Assembly: GCA_943840615.1 (NCBI GenBank)
Contig: CALSVI010000002.1
Span: forward strand, 62,001 to 126,000
DNA: 64,000 bases
Direction: 5' to 3'
Origin: an uncultured Luminiphilus sp.
Lineage (GTDB): Bacteria > Pseudomonadota > Gammaproteobacteria > Pseudomonadales > Halieaceae
Position numbers and translations under genes: made by a program. This document shows positions 27,538 through 37,112 of the stretch, piece after piece. The notes beneath the pieces are model-generated. The model had not been told where the DNA came from. It ran no database searches and saw only the letters and a list, made by a program, of their open reading frames with translations. Within the stretch, counting starts at the first letter, position 1, and each line of letters begins with the position of its first letter.

Positions 27538-28869
27538 TCAATAGCCCGCATAGTCGTCCCGGGCGAGATTCTCAAAACGCGTGAATTCCCCCTGAAAGGC
27601 CAACCGGCAAGTGCCAATCGGGCCATTTCTTTGCTTGCCAATAATAATCTCTGCGACGCCTTTTTCCGGCGAGTCTTCGTGGTACACCTCGTCGCGGTAG
27701 ATAAACATCACCACATCGGCATCCTGCTCAATGGCACCGGATTCACGCAGGTCAGAATTCACAGGGCGTTTGTTGGGGCGCTGCTCCAGCGCGCGATTCA
27801 ACTGCGAGAGCGCCACCACCGGACAACGGAATTCCTTGGCGATGGCCTTCAGATTACGGGAAATCTCCGAGATCTCCGCTGTCCGGCCGTCGGCCGCTCC
27901 GGCAACGCGCATCAGCTGCAGGTAATCGACCATGATCATGGCGAGATCACCGTGTTCTCGTGACAGCCTGCGCGATCTAGCCCTGATTTCCGTAGGGGTG
28001 AGTGCCGGCGTGTCATCGATAAAGATCGAAGTGTCCTTGAGCTTCGCCATGGCGGCAGACAATTTTGGCCAGTCATCCTGCTGCAGCTTACCCGTGCGCA
28101 GTCGTGACTGATCGATTTTGCCGAGCGAGGACATCATTCTGACCACCAGCTGCTCAGCGGGCATCTCCATCGAGAAGACCAAAATCGGCTTTTCGGTATT
28201 GGCCGCGGCGTTTTCAACCAGATTCATCGCAAAACTGGTTTTACCCATAGAAGGTCGGCCCGCAACGATCACCAGGTCGGAGGGTTGCAGACCCGATGTT
28301 TTTTTATCCAGATCAATAAACCCAGTGGTCAGGCCCGTGATATCGCCGCCGGTATTGTAGAGTTCCTCAATGCGCTCAAGCGCACCGGTCAGCAGCGGCG
28401 CCATGGCGAGGGGCCCACCGGATTTAGGACCGCTCTCTGACACCGTCATGATGAGCCGCTCAGCCTCATCAACCAGCTCCTCGGCACTGCGGCCCTCGGG
28501 GTTAAAACCCGCTGTCGCAATATCCTGAGCAGCGCCAATCAGTTTGCGTAGCAGAGCACGCTCGCGCACTGCACGGGCGTAGGCGCTGACATTGGCAGCA
28601 GTCGGCGTCTGCTCGACAAGCTCTGCGAGATACGTGTGCCCTCCCGCGGCATCGAGCTCGCCGGTGGCGAGCAAACGATCGGCAACGGTAATCACATCGA
28701 TCGGTTCGTTGCGGTCAACCAAAATGGCAATCTGGCGAAAAATCGCCCGGTGTTCAGGCCGGTAGAAATCGCTGGCATCCACTAGCTCGGCAATCGCGTC
28801 CCAGCTCTCTGGCGCCAATAAAATGCCGCCAATGACCGAACGTTCAGCCTCGACCGATTGGGGTTGCAT
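27538..28869 (-). CDS. dnaB: Replicative DNA helicase DnaB
   Basis: DnaB is the hexameric 5'-3' helicase at the replication fork. The N-terminal domain begins PQSVEAERSVIGGIL. The RecA-like motor has Walker A GRPSMGKTSFAMN, MVDYLQLM (Walker B) and SQLNRALEQRPNKRP. It ends with DADVVMFIYRDEVY. The ATG at 28869 has AGGA seven bases upstream; a TTG at 28914 would add 15 residues, nearer to E. coli DnaB. It follows rplI, the usual order after the S6-S18-L9 operon, but is separated from it by a hairpin. Confidence 0.95.
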   Translation of the reverse strand: MQPQSVEAERSVIGGILLAPESWDAIAELVDASDFYRPEHRAIFRQIAILVDRNEPIDVITVADRLLATGELDAAGGHTYLAELVEQTPTAANVSAYARAVRERALLRKLIGAAQDIATAGFNPEGRSAEELVDEAERLIMTVSESGPKSGGPLAMAPLLTGALERIEELYNTGGDITGLTTGFIDLDKKTSGLQPSDLVIVAGRPSMGKTSFAMNLVENAAANTEKPILVFSMEMPAEQLVVRMMSSLGKIDQSRLRTGKLQQDDWPKLSAAMAKLKDTSIFIDDTPALTPTEIRARSRRLSREHGDLAMIMVDYLQLMRVAGAADGRTAEISEISRNLKAIAKEFRCPVVALSQLNRALEQRPNKRPVNSDLRESGAIEQDADVVMFIYRDEVYHEDSPEKGVAEIIIGKQRNGPIGTCRLAFQGEFTRFENLARDDYAGY

Positions 28870-29077
28870 GCGGATCCTGGAAATATCCGGATCCTGAGAT
28901 TTAACCGACTCCAAGGTGCCGCCTTGTCTTGTGCCTATTCGACCGGGTGGGTATCGCGAAGCGCCGATGCCCAATAACCGCCGGGCTGACTAGATTACCT
29001 GCGACCGATGCGATCCGCCAGCAAGGATCCGCCAAACGGTCAGAAGTCCCCCGGGGCAACAAGCAGGTGAGCAGACA

Positions 29078-29097
29078 GCGGGGCGAGACCGCCCCGC
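29078..29097 (-). terminator. GC-rich hairpin downstream of rplI
   Basis: On the minus strand GCGGGGCG and CGCCCCGC form a perfect 8-base-pair stem around a 4-base loop, 7 bases after the rplI stop codon. No T-run follows, so it may be a factor-assisted terminator or an mRNA 3' stabiliser. Confidence 0.5.
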
Positions 29098-29103
29098 CAA
29101 CGA

Positions 29104-29553
29104 TTATTCGGCGACGATGTGGATCGCCACAGAGGTCGATACCTCTGCATGAACCTGAATCATGATTTCGAACTCGCCGAGCTCACGAATCACACCTTCG
29201 GGCAGACGCACCTCGGCTTTATCCACTTCACAGCCAGCGGCGACGAGCGCCTCAGCAATGTCGCGGGTTCCCACAGAACCAAACAGCTTACCCTCTTCGC
29301 CCGCCGTGGCGGCAATTTCGACGGCACCCAGCGCAGCCAGCGCCTCGCCTCGAGCCTGTGCCGTGGCCAGCGTCTCCGCGGCTGTCGCTTCCAGCTCGGC
29401 GCGTCGTGCCTCAAACTTGGCGACATTATCTTGCGTCGCCGGAACGGCTTTACCGTGCGGAATCAGGAAATTTCGGCCGTAACCGGGCTTGACATCAACC
29501 TTGTCGCCCAGAATACCGAGATTGCCAATGTTTTCGAGCAAAATGACTTCCAT
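29104..29553 (-). CDS. rplI: 50S ribosomal protein L9
   Basis: L9 binds 23S rRNA and spans to the L1 side of the large subunit. The start [19 protein letters not shown] and the loop [16 protein letters not shown] are diagnostic. The C-terminal domain ([28 protein letters not shown]) is complete at 149 residues. It is the last ribosomal gene of the rpsF-rpsR-DUF2232-rplI cluster. Confidence 0.97.
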   Translation of the reverse strand: MEVILLENIGNLGILGDKVDVKPGYGRNFLIPHGKAVPATQDNVAKFEARRAELEATAAETLATAQARGEALAALGAVEIAATAGEEGKLFGSVGTRDIAEALVAAGCEVDKAEVRLPEGVIRELGEFEIMIQVHAEVSTSVAIHIVAE

Positions 29554-29612
29554 CGTTTTTTCCTCTGCTGGCCGAGTGATCGGCCGACTGCTATCAATGC
29601 CTGCTCTCCGGA

Positions 29613-30494
29613 TTAAACTCCGTCAGAGCCCTTGCCAGTAGGACCCGACCATCTGGCCCTGAAATCAACGAATGCGTCGATCACAACGCATCCAACCCAC
29701 ACCCACTTCACCGGATCGAGCACGATCCACAACACGTACATCAGGGTCAACCAACTGACCCCTTTGCCTGCATGGGCCGCGTAGGCGTGCACCACTGCAA
29801 AGCCAACCATCGTCAACGGCAACACTGCCGCCGCGCTCCAGACCATCCAGTCTGGCCCCATCCACCATAGGATGGCGGCCAATCCTGCCATCGCCACCAC
29901 CGCACCAGTGGGCAACCGCAACGCCCGAAACTCTTCGCCAAAGCCCCCCGGGTTATAGAGGGCCGCCTGCCAGTAACGTCCCAACAACAGGCTCAACAGC
30001 GCGATGACCGCACTCCCTGTCGCCAGCAACGCTGCGACCTGCGGGACCGCCAGCGCATTGAACATCAGCTCTTGCGATCCCTCTTGCTGAAGATCTTCCT
30101 CCAGCTGGGCAAGGGCCTGGTTAAAGGTAGCCACCAGATCCTCTAAAAAGACACCATTCAACAGTGTCAGTGCCAAGCCGCTCAGCATTGCCAGCGGCAC
30201 GCTGGCCATCACGGCTAAAGAGAGGTTCACGCTCTCCCGCAAAACGACTGCCAGACCGTAGGTCCCCAGCAGCAACATGGCGCTGCCAGTGTCACCCGTC
30301 ATGGCGGTAATGACAGCCGCGGGCAAAAACGCCCACAGTACCAACCAGCCGCCGGAGGCCGTCCCCTTTCTCAGGGTCACCAGTGCAATCGCTGCCGCAC
30401 TGATCCAGCCAAATAACAGACTGCCCGACCCCAATACCGCGATGCCGAGCGCCTGCCACCGGCCGCGCATGATAAATTCAGCGAGGCCGCGCAT
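29613..30494 (-). CDS. DUF2232 family integral membrane protein
   Basis: This is a 293-residue polytopic protein with about eight hydrophobic segments and a cytoplasmic-looking acidic loop ([15 protein letters not shown]). The C-terminal landmark is [15 protein letters not shown] followed by further spans. A DUF2232 gene between rpsR and rplI is a recurring arrangement in gammaproteobacteria. Its function is not known. It starts with ATG 9 bases after the rpsR stop. Confidence 0.8.
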   Translation of the reverse strand: MRGLAEFIMRGRWQALGIAVLGSGSLLFGWISAAAIALVTLRKGTASGGWLVLWAFLPAAVITAMTGDTGSAMLLLGTYGLAVVLRESVNLSLAVMASVPLAMLSGLALTLLNGVFLEDLVATFNQALAQLEEDLQQEGSQELMFNALAVPQVAALLATGSAVIALLSLLLGRYWQAALYNPGGFGEEFRALRLPTGAVVAMAGLAAILWWMGPDWMVWSAAAVLPLTMVGFAVVHAYAAHAGKGVSWLTLMYVLWIVLDPVKWVWVGCVVIDAFVDFRARWSGPTGKGSDGV

Positions 30495-30503
30495 CAGTAA
30501 CGC

Positions 30504-30731
30504 TTAGTTATGAGCGTCGGTGTAAGGCAGCAAAGCAAGGTAACGCGAACGCTTAACCGCAGTCGCCAACTGACGCTGATACTTCGCTTTCGTGCCGGTG
30601 ATGCGGCTCGGCACAATCTTGCCGGTCTCAGAAACGTACTGCTTGAGTGTCTCCAGATCCTTATAGTCAATCTCGGTGACGCCTTCGGCAGTGAAACGAC
30701 AAAACTTTCTACGTCGAAAAAATCGTGACAT
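30504..30731 (-). CDS. rpsR: 30S ribosomal protein S18
   Basis: S18 sits on the platform of the small subunit beside S6. The 75-residue basic protein has [13 protein letters not shown] and [27 protein letters not shown] (landmarks at the start and residues 21-47), then [15 protein letters not shown]. It is complete and intact, lying 3 bases after rpsF. Confidence 0.97.
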   Translation of the reverse strand: MSRFFRRRKFCRFTAEGVTEIDYKDLETLKQYVSETGKIVPSRITGTKAKYQRQLATAVKRSRYLALLPYTDAHN

Positions 30732-30734
30732 GAC

Positions 30735-31212
30735 TTATTCCTCGCTGGCTTCTTCGGTGGGTGCTGCTGGCTCTTCCGCCACCTCAGCAGGCGCTGCTTC
30801 CTCAGCAGGCTCTTCTTTTGTCTCTGCCGATGCCCGGCGCGAGTCATTGTCCTGGCGCTCCTGATACCGCGCCTTGCGCTCCTTGTCCTCGCGCTCGGCT
30901 TTCATAATCAGTGACTCTTCAAGCACCGCCTCATCGCGACGAATCACAAGATTACGAATCACGGCGTCGTTATAAGCGGAACGTCGTCGTCAGCTCTTCC
31001 ATCGCGTCGTTGGAGGCCTCGACATTCATCAGCACGTAGTGCGCTTTGTGGATTTTATTGATGTGATAGGCCAACTGACGTCGACCCCAATCTTCCAGAC
31101 GATGCACGGTACCGCCATCTTTGGTGATGACGTTGCTGTAACGCTCAATCATTCCGGGAACTTGTTCAGACTGATCCGGATGGACCATGAACACAACTTC
31201 GTAGTGTCGCAC
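30735..31212 (-). CDS. rpsF: 30S ribosomal protein S6 (one frameshift)
   Basis: S6 pairs with S18 in the small subunit. The first frame reads [17 protein letters not shown] through YVLMNVEAS and MEELTTTFR. The text resumes one frame over as [17 protein letters not shown]. The break is one extra T at about 30974-30975. After residue 110 comes a long Ala/Glu/Pro-rich acidic tail ([17 protein letters not shown]), typical of some gammaproteobacterial S6 proteins. The start is GTG with GGGAG eight bases upstream. Confidence 0.95.
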
Positions 31213-31371
31213 TCGCGTACTCCCTATGGTTTAAAGCCACCCGTCAAACGGTGTGGCAAGGAGGATGGGCCTGTTTAGCGCCCGACCAAATTTTGAGGTG
31301 CGGAGTCTACAAAGGCCTTTAGCGCTTTGCAACGGGCAAGTTTGGCATTGGACTGGGCTGGCATCTGACGA

Positions 31372-32122
31372 CTAGCCGCCTCGCTGTCGCAAGGCTTCAA
31401 ACAAACAAACACCGGCTGCCACCGAAACATTGAGGCTTGAAACCGACCCCGCCATCGGTAGCTTGACCGTGAAATCGCAGAGATCACGAGTCAGGCGCCG
31501 CATACCTGCCCCTTCTGAACCCAGGACCACGGCACAGGGGCCGGTCAGATCCCGCTCATAAACGGTCTCTGCCGCGTCGCCCGCCGTGCCAATCAATCCA
31601 GACCCCCGTCTGTTTAAGCGCTTCGATCGTCCTGGCCAGATTGGTAACCCGCACCCAGGGCACCGCTTCGGCCGCACCGCTAGCCACCTTCCGCACGACA
31701 TCCGTGACATCTGCGCTCTTGTCTTTGGGAAAAATCACGGCAGTCACCCCGGCAGCATCCGCACTGCGCAAGCAAGCGCCCAGGTTATGTGGATCAGTCA
31801 CACCGTCCAGAATCAATAACAGGGGCGAAGGCGCGTCCGCGACCCGCTCCATAAGATCAGCCTCGCTGATCATGCCTGCCGCTTCGTGCTGCACTCCCGG
31901 ATGAAGCACCGCCACGACACCCTGGTGGCGCCCACCGACCCGCGTATCCAGATCCGACCTGGCGCAAGAGACGACGGCGACCCCCTGATTGCGGGCCAGC
32001 TCACAAATCGCCTGCATGCGTTTGTCCCGGCGATCGTCTTGCACCTGCAGCGTAGCGACCCGACTCGGTTCTCGACGAATCAAACTCTCGACGGCGTGAT
32101 ACCCAAATACCGTGTCGGTCAT
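31372..32122 (-). CDS. rlmB: 23S rRNA (guanosine-2'-O)-methyltransferase RlmB (one frameshift)
   Basis: RlmB methylates G2251 in the peptidyl transferase centre. It is a SPOUT enzyme with an N-terminal substrate-binding domain (FGYHAVESLIRREPSRV). The trefoil-knot motifs are LDGVTDPHNLGACLRSADAAG, then VLGSEGAGMRRL and LPMAGSVSSLNVSVAAGVCLFEALRQ. The last two are in the neighbouring frame. One extra base at about 31597 splits the string VWLIGTAGD. It lies 3 bases after rnr, as in E. coli. Confidence 0.94.
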
Positions 32123-32125
32123 CGG

Positions 32126-34607
32126 TCAGCGTTTGTTTTTTCGCGCCGGGCCGCGCTTCGCAGAGGGCGCCTTACCCGACTTCGAGGACTTTCGGGGCTT
32201 GGGCGGCTTGGCAGACCTAGATCCCTTTGAGGCTTTAGAAGCATCTTTAGCCGCTTTACCCGCCCCGCCTTTCGCGTCTCGACGACCCTCGGTTTTGCCG
32301 CGCTTTGGCCCGCTTTTATTGCCGGAGTCTTTAGATCTGCGCGACCCCTTTCCCTTTGACGGCGGTGAGCCTGCGAGCTCCAGATCAATCTTGCGGTCAT
32401 CAAGATCCACGCGAGCGACTCTGACCGTCACCGCGCCACCCAGCTGAAAGACCTGCCGGGTTCGCTCCCCGATCAGGCGCTGCTTGACCTGATCAAAGTG
32501 ATAGTAATCGCCCGGCAATGCGCTCACATGCATCAGGCCCTCGATATAGAGGTCATTCAACTCCACGAAAACACCGAAGTTGGTTACCGCAGCAATCACG
32601 CCGTCAAATTCCTCATCGATTCTGTCTTTGAGAAACTCGCACTTCAGCCAAGCGTCGACCTCCCGGGTCGCATCATCGGCGCGGCGCTCGGTCATCGAGC
32701 ACTGCTCGCCCAACGCCACCATCGCACCCGTATCGTAGGGGTAGATTTTTTCGCGCTTGATCGCGCTAGCCCCTTTCACGCGCTTGATATGGGCGCCTTT
32801 TTCGCGGCCTCGGATCGCCGCACGAATCGCGCGGTGCACCAGCAGGTCGGGGTAACGCCGAATCGGCGAAGTGAAATGCGCATACGCTTCGTAGTGGAGG
32901 CCAAAGTGGCCGGCGTTTTCGGGCTGGTAAACTGCCTGCGAAAGCGATCGCAACAACATGGTCTGCACAATATGGGCATCCTCGCGGCCTTCCACGGCGC
33001 CCAATAACGACTGATAGTGCTCGGGCGTGGGCTTGAGCCCGCCCGGCAGGTCTAGCGACAGTTCTCCTAGAAACGCCCGAAGATTCTCGAGCTTCTCGGC
33101 ACTGGGACCCTCGTGCACCCGAAACAAGGCCGGCTGCTCAAGCCCGTCGAGAAACTGCGCTGTCGCCACGTTGGCAATCAACATGCACTCTTCAATCAGT
33201 TTGTGAGCATCGTTGCGGTGCACCGGCTCGATTGCCTGAATTTTCCGCTGCTCATCAAAAAGAATACGCGTCTCTTGGGTGTCAAAATCAAGCGCGCCAC
33301 GTCGTACTCTGGCACCTCGCAAAACCGCATAAAGCCTGTGCAACCGGCTGATCTCCTCACCCCGCTCGGCGGGCACATGGGGACTCCAGCCTTGCTCTAT
33401 GACCGCACCCACATCGGTGTAAGTGAGCCGGGCGTGAGAGTGAATGACCGCCTCATAAAAACAGTAGTCCTGCAGCTCACCGCTGCGGCCTATCTGCATA
33501 TCACAAACCATGGCAAGGCGGTCGACCTCGGGCTTTAGCGAGCACAGACCATTAGAAAGCACCTCGGGAAACATCGGCACGACCCGCTCGGGAAAGTACA
33601 CCGAATTACCCCTGATGCTCGCTTCCTCGTCGAGGGCCGAGCCAACGGGCACGTAGTGCGACACATCCGCAATCGCGACCCGAAGCTGGAATCCGCTCTT
33701 GTTCTCCTCGCACCAGACCGCGTCGTCGAAGTCTCTGGCATCCTCTCCGTCGATGGTGACAAACGGCGTGTCCCGCAGATCGACCCGATGCGCTTTATCG
33801 GGCTCGGCGGGCTCTTCATCCAGTGCGCCGGCCTCGCGCAACACCTCGTCGGGCCACTCCCACGGGATACCGTGGGCGCGGATCGCCACATCAATCTCGA
33901 GCCCTGGATCCAGATGATCGCCAAGCACCTCGTCGACTTCCCCCTTGGCCCCCAGCTTGGCCGAGGGATAGTCGGTCAGCGTTGCCGAGACCAGCTGGCC
34001 ATGACGCGCGCCGCCCTTCGCCTTGGGAGGAATCAGAATGTGATTGCGAATGCGGGTATTGTGCGGCAGCAGAAAGCCAATGCCGCTCTCTTCCATGTAG
34101 CGGCCAACCACCTTGGTGTGAGCCCGCGTGAGCACCTCAACAATTTGGCCTTCTGAGCGGCCCCGGCGATCCAGCCCGGCCACCGCAACCAGCACTTCAT
34201 CACCATCAAAAACCTGATACATCTCGCGGGCCGACAAAATACAGATCGTCACCCCCTTCGAGCGGGCGTGCAAAGCCGTAGCCGTCGCGGTGCCCCATCA
34301 TCCGGCACCGCAGCAAGTCCATGCGCTTGGGCACGCCATAGGCACCGCGTCTGCCGGAGATAATCTGCCCTTCGCGCTGCATCGCACGCAGGCGCTTACC
34401 CAGCGCATCGAGGTCGCGCTCCTCACTCAGACCCAGTTGCTCCGCAATGCTGCCAAAGCCAACGGTGCGTCGCGGCTTCAATAGACGCCAGAATGACTTC
34501 GCGACTGGGAATCGGATGCGCATAGCGGTCTCGCTCCCGAGCAGCGTGGGATCAGGGTTGGTCTGTGCGGTGTTGTTTTTGCGGCGTGGCGCCAAAAGGG
34601 AGTCCAA
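32126..34607 (-). CDS. rnr: Ribonuclease R (three frame changes)
   Basis: RNase R is a processive 3'-5' exoribonuclease. The catalytic RNB domain shows the metal-binding string ITIDGEDARDFDDAV-like VTIDGEDARDFDDAVW, then RDLL-type YPDLLVHRAIRA. An S1 domain (EFDGVIAAVTNFGVFVEL) and a Lys/Ser-rich tail follow. The N-terminal winged-helix part lies in another frame, joined at a TTTT run near 34234-34237 (one extra T). A second disturbance at 34467-34548 scrambles about 27 residues: the frame beside it reads DRYAHPIPSREVILASIEAA, the conserved N-terminal text. The start is uncertain; TTG at 34607 is used. Confidence 0.9.
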
Positions 34608-34704
34608 TGGCTGGAATCAGCCGGCGGGAAATCAGTCGGCATTATAAACCGTAAATACCGCGCAGACTGCGCGGGTTTTAGCGCCTGACAAGGCAGGGTG
34701 GAAA

Positions 34705-34733
34705 TTGACAGGCACGGGTCGAGGCAGTAGTCT
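34705..34733 (+). promoter_or_regulatory. Strong sigma-70 promoter of tRNA-Leu
   Basis: A consensus -35 TTGACA (34705-34710), a 17-base spacer and TAGTCT (34728-34733) precede the tRNA by about 34 bases. A GC-rich discriminator (GCGCGGCC) follows the -10, as in stringently controlled stable-RNA promoters. An inverted repeat CTCTGAT/ATCAGAG (34741-34756) lies in the leader. Confidence 0.75.
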
Positions 34734-34766
34734 GCGCGGCCTCTGATTCATCAGAGATTTCCCGCT

Positions 34767-34853
34767 GCCCAGGTGGTGAAATTGGTAGACACGCTAGCTT
34801 CAGGTGCTAGTGCTCGCAAGGGCGTGGAGGTTCAAGTCCTCTCCTGGGCACCA
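34767..34853 (+). tRNA. tRNA-Leu (anticodon CAG)
   Basis: This 87-base tRNA has a 7-base-pair acceptor stem (GCCCAGG with CCTGGGC) and discriminator A. The CCA is encoded. The anticodon stem-loop is CTAGC-TTCAGGT-GCTAG, giving anticodon CAG. A long variable arm (TGCTCGCAAGGGCG region) and T-arm GGTTCAAGTCC mark it as a class II leucine tRNA. Its last 22 bases overlap the 3' end of the convergent CNNM-type gene. Confidence 0.97.
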
Positions 34854-35899
34854 TCTTCCTTTTTCTGAAGCTCCACGCTCTTCAGCCGATCGCGATGCTT
34901 ATCTCTCGCCAAGGCCTGCATGTCTGTTACCGCGTCACTTTCGTCCACGATCTCTCTGCCCAACAGCGTTTCGATCGCATCTTCCAACGTCACGATGCCC
35001 GCAGTTTGACCAAATTCATCCTCTACCAGGAAGAGATGTGCTTGCTCGCTAATAAAGCGGTCTAACAGTCTGTATACCGGCAGCTCTTCTGGTACGCGTG
35101 CAACCGGTTGAGCAAAGTTGGCGATGGGCTCAATGCCTTTACCTTCCCGCTCGGCCTCAAAAAGATCGACACGGATCACTTTGCCCGTGACGTTGTCGGT
35201 AGAGTCGCGGTAGATCGGTACGCGGGTGAACTGGCGGGTAGCGTCGAGATTTAACGCCTCTGAAACCGTGGTCGACTCCTCCAGCATATGGACCACTGTT
35301 CTCGGTGTCAGAATCTCACTGGTTTGGGTTTCATTTAGCTGAAGAAGATTGACCAGATAATCATTCTCCTGCGCTTTCAACGCTCCGTCTTTACGCCCCA
35401 GAGAAGCGAGCGCCACAATCTCCTCACGCGTAATTTCATCCTTATGGCCCTTGCCCAGCAATTTTGTCAGACGTGTCGACACCCACACCAAAGGATAAAC
35501 GAGGCGCACCAGCCAGCTAATTGTCCGCGCGGCGGGCACCGCCAATTGCCGCCAATAATTAGCACCCAGCGTTTTTGGGATGATCTCGGAGAAATACAAA
35601 ATCGCCAGGGTTAGCAAAACGGCAATCAAGGTCTCTGCCTCAGGACCGAAGACCCGCAGGGCCTGCGCTCCGACGCCCGCAGCGCCCATGGTGTGAGCAA
35701 AGGTATTGAGAATCAAAATACTGGAGAGCGACTCATCGAGGCGGTCTCTGACGACTTGAATCGCACGACCCGATTTGGGGCGCTCCTGAGTCAATTGCTC
35801 AAGATAACTGGGGGTAATAGACAGAAGCACGGCTTCGAGTACCGAGCAAAGAAACGAGACGCCGATGGCGATGGCAAGATAAGTCAGCAATAACGTCAC
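34832..35899 (-). CDS. CNNM/DUF21-CBS membrane protein (CorC/HlyC-type transporter)
   Basis: The 355-residue protein has an N-terminal DUF21 domain with about four membrane spans (to about residue 140), including the family string LYFSEIIPKTLGANYW. A CBS pair follows (LTPRTVVHMLEE, RVPIYRDSTDNVTGKVIR, FGQTAGIVTLEDAIETLLGREIVDE). Such proteins are linked to Mg2+/Co2+ efflux. The usual C-terminal CorC_HlyC domain is absent. The start is GTG. The stop lies inside the tRNA-Leu gene, so the last seven codons are antisense to the tRNA 3' end. Confidence 0.88.
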   Translation of the reverse strand: MTLLLTYLAIAIGVSFLCSVLEAVLLSITPSYLEQLTQERPKSGRAIQVVRDRLDESLSSILILNTFAHTMGAAGVGAQALRVFGPEAETLIAVLLTLAILYFSEIIPKTLGANYWRQLAVPAARTISWLVRLVYPLVWVSTRLTKLLGKGHKDEITREEIVALASLGRKDGALKAQENDYLVNLLQLNETQTSEILTPRTVVHMLEESTTVSEALNLDATRQFTRVPIYRDSTDNVTGKVIRVDLFEAEREGKGIEPIANFAQPVARVPEELPVYRLLDRFISEQAHLFLVEDEFGQTAGIVTLEDAIETLLGREIVDESDAVTDMQALARDKHRDRLKSVELQKKEDGAQERT

Positions 35900-36094
35900 G
35901 GCTTGCTCGCTGGTGGGATTGTCGAATCGCTCGTGATCACTCGCTTACTCTTGGCAACAGTTAAGCCGACAGTGTAACCAGACCCCCGTGTGTTTTCGAC
36001 GCTACACGCTGTGACGATACGGATCTCGTCCTGCGACAAGATAAAGCCGCAGCCCGCACCGAATGCCCGCGCCGACAACCCTTATTTAGGGCTC

Positions 36095-36490
36095 TTAATC
36101 CCCGCCGAACGCGCTCAGCCGAGCGTCGACCTCGCACCAATGCGGCGCGCTCTCCGAAAAATACGCTACCTGCGGTGCAAACTGGGTTTGGTCATCGAAA
36201 GTCATGGCGTTCACCGAGGCCACACCCAAGGCATCAGATTGCACCATGATCTGAGTGCCACAGGTCTTACAAAAGTGACGAATCACCTCCCGGCCCGACC
36301 CCGGATCATAGGAAAAGAGTGTCATTTCTCCCCTCACCAGCCGAAAATCTGACGGCGCGACCGCGTAAGAGGTCCAGTGGGAAGTGCCACCAACGGTTTG
36401 ACAATCGGTGCAGTAACATAAACCCTGCATCTGTGACTCGGCGAGCAGCTCGTACTGCACCGCTTTACAAAAACACCTACCCGTTATCAT
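36095..36490 (-). CDS. GFA (glutathione-dependent formaldehyde-activating) family zinc protein
   Basis: This 131-residue protein has the zinc-binding cysteine pattern of the GFA/CENP-V fold: GRCFCKAVQYE near the start, GLCYCTDCQ around residue 24-31, and FCKTCGTQIMV around 73. Family members are loosely tied to formaldehyde or thiol chemistry, but specific activity is unproven for most. It is monocistronic; the 195 bases upstream toward the CNNM gene hold nothing recognisable. Confidence 0.85.
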   Translation of the reverse strand: MITGRCFCKAVQYELLAESQMQGLCYCTDCQTVGGTSHWTSYAVAPSDFRLVRGEMTLFSYDPGSGREVIRHFCKTCGTQIMVQSDALGVASVNAMTFDDQTQFAPQVAYFSESAPHWCEVDARLSAFGGD

Positions 36491-36553
36491 CGCGATCTCG
36501 TTCTCTTTTGGGTGATCATTATCGAGCCGCCGCCCCGCTTGCTCAGCAACACA

Positions 36554-36946
36554 CTAGGCATCGAAGAGCACCCCGTGCATGACGCGTTCTGGCCACAACG
36601 TCAATAAGCCCGTCACCAATAGAGCCAGCACATAGAGAAGCTGCATCCAAATTTTATGCCGCACGATATTCCCCTGTCGGGCGAAGTAGATTGCCATCGC
36701 CAAAGAAAATAGCGTCCAGGCACTGAGCAGATGGATGGGGCTGAATGCCCCCCAGAGCCGGATTTCACTGATCAGAAACGAGGAGCAGGCCACATAGGCC
36801 ATCAAGCCCACCCAAGACCAACCGAGCACGCGATGGCGTCTGGTGCCTTTTACCGACGCGAGCTGAATGCCACCCAATATCACAGCCATCATGGCCATCA
36901 CTGCATGGCTGGGTATAGGCCTCGCCTGACTGAACAATAGGTCCAT
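36554..36946 (-). CDS. DUF2306-like four-helix membrane protein
   Basis: This hydrophobic protein of 130 residues has four predicted membrane spans. It contains HAVMAMMAVILGGIQL, KGTRRHRVLGWSWVGLM and SPIHLLSAWTLFSLAMAI with conserved histidines, a layout seen in DUF2306 proteins. The function is unknown. The ATG at 36946 is used; a TTG at 36961 is possible. It lies just downstream of two other small membrane-protein genes on the same strand, probably co-transcribed. Confidence 0.7.
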   Translation of the reverse strand: MDLLFSQARPIPSHAVMAMMAVILGGIQLASVKGTRRHRVLGWSWVGLMAYVACSSFLISEIRLWGAFSPIHLLSAWTLFSLAMAIYFARQGNIVRHKIWMQLLYVLALLVTGLLTLWPERVMHGVLFDA

Positions 36947-36962
36947 GCCCGCCAAGGTCAAA

Positions 36963-37100
36963 TCAGGGTTGCTCAGGCGGGTCGCTATCCTCAGGGCGAC
37001 TCGGCGGCTCAGGGCGTTTTGACACCATCCAGCGATTAATCAAAATCATGCAGCCCGTGACAACCACTACGAAGCTCAACGTAATTAACATAAATAGCAT
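36963..37100 (-). CDS. 45-residue single-span membrane protein
   Basis: This is a small reading frame: MLFMLITLSFVVVVTGCMIL, then NRWMVSKRPEPPSRPED and a short acidic, proline-rich end. It has one N-terminal membrane span and a cytoplasmic-type positive flank after it. AGGA lies nine bases before the ATG. It fits exactly between two membrane-protein genes (12 bases after one stop, 16 bases before the next ATG). No family is recognised; the translation signal and spacing are the support. Confidence 0.55.
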   Translation of the reverse strand: MLFMLITLSFVVVVTGCMILINRWMVSKRPEPPSRPEDSDPPEQP

Positions 37101-37112
37101 CGTGATCTGTCC

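Noticed and set aside
34741-34756. Inverted repeat CTCTGAT/ATCAGAG as a terminator
   Set aside because: It lies in the tRNA leader just after a strong promoter, has no T-run, and no gene ends there.
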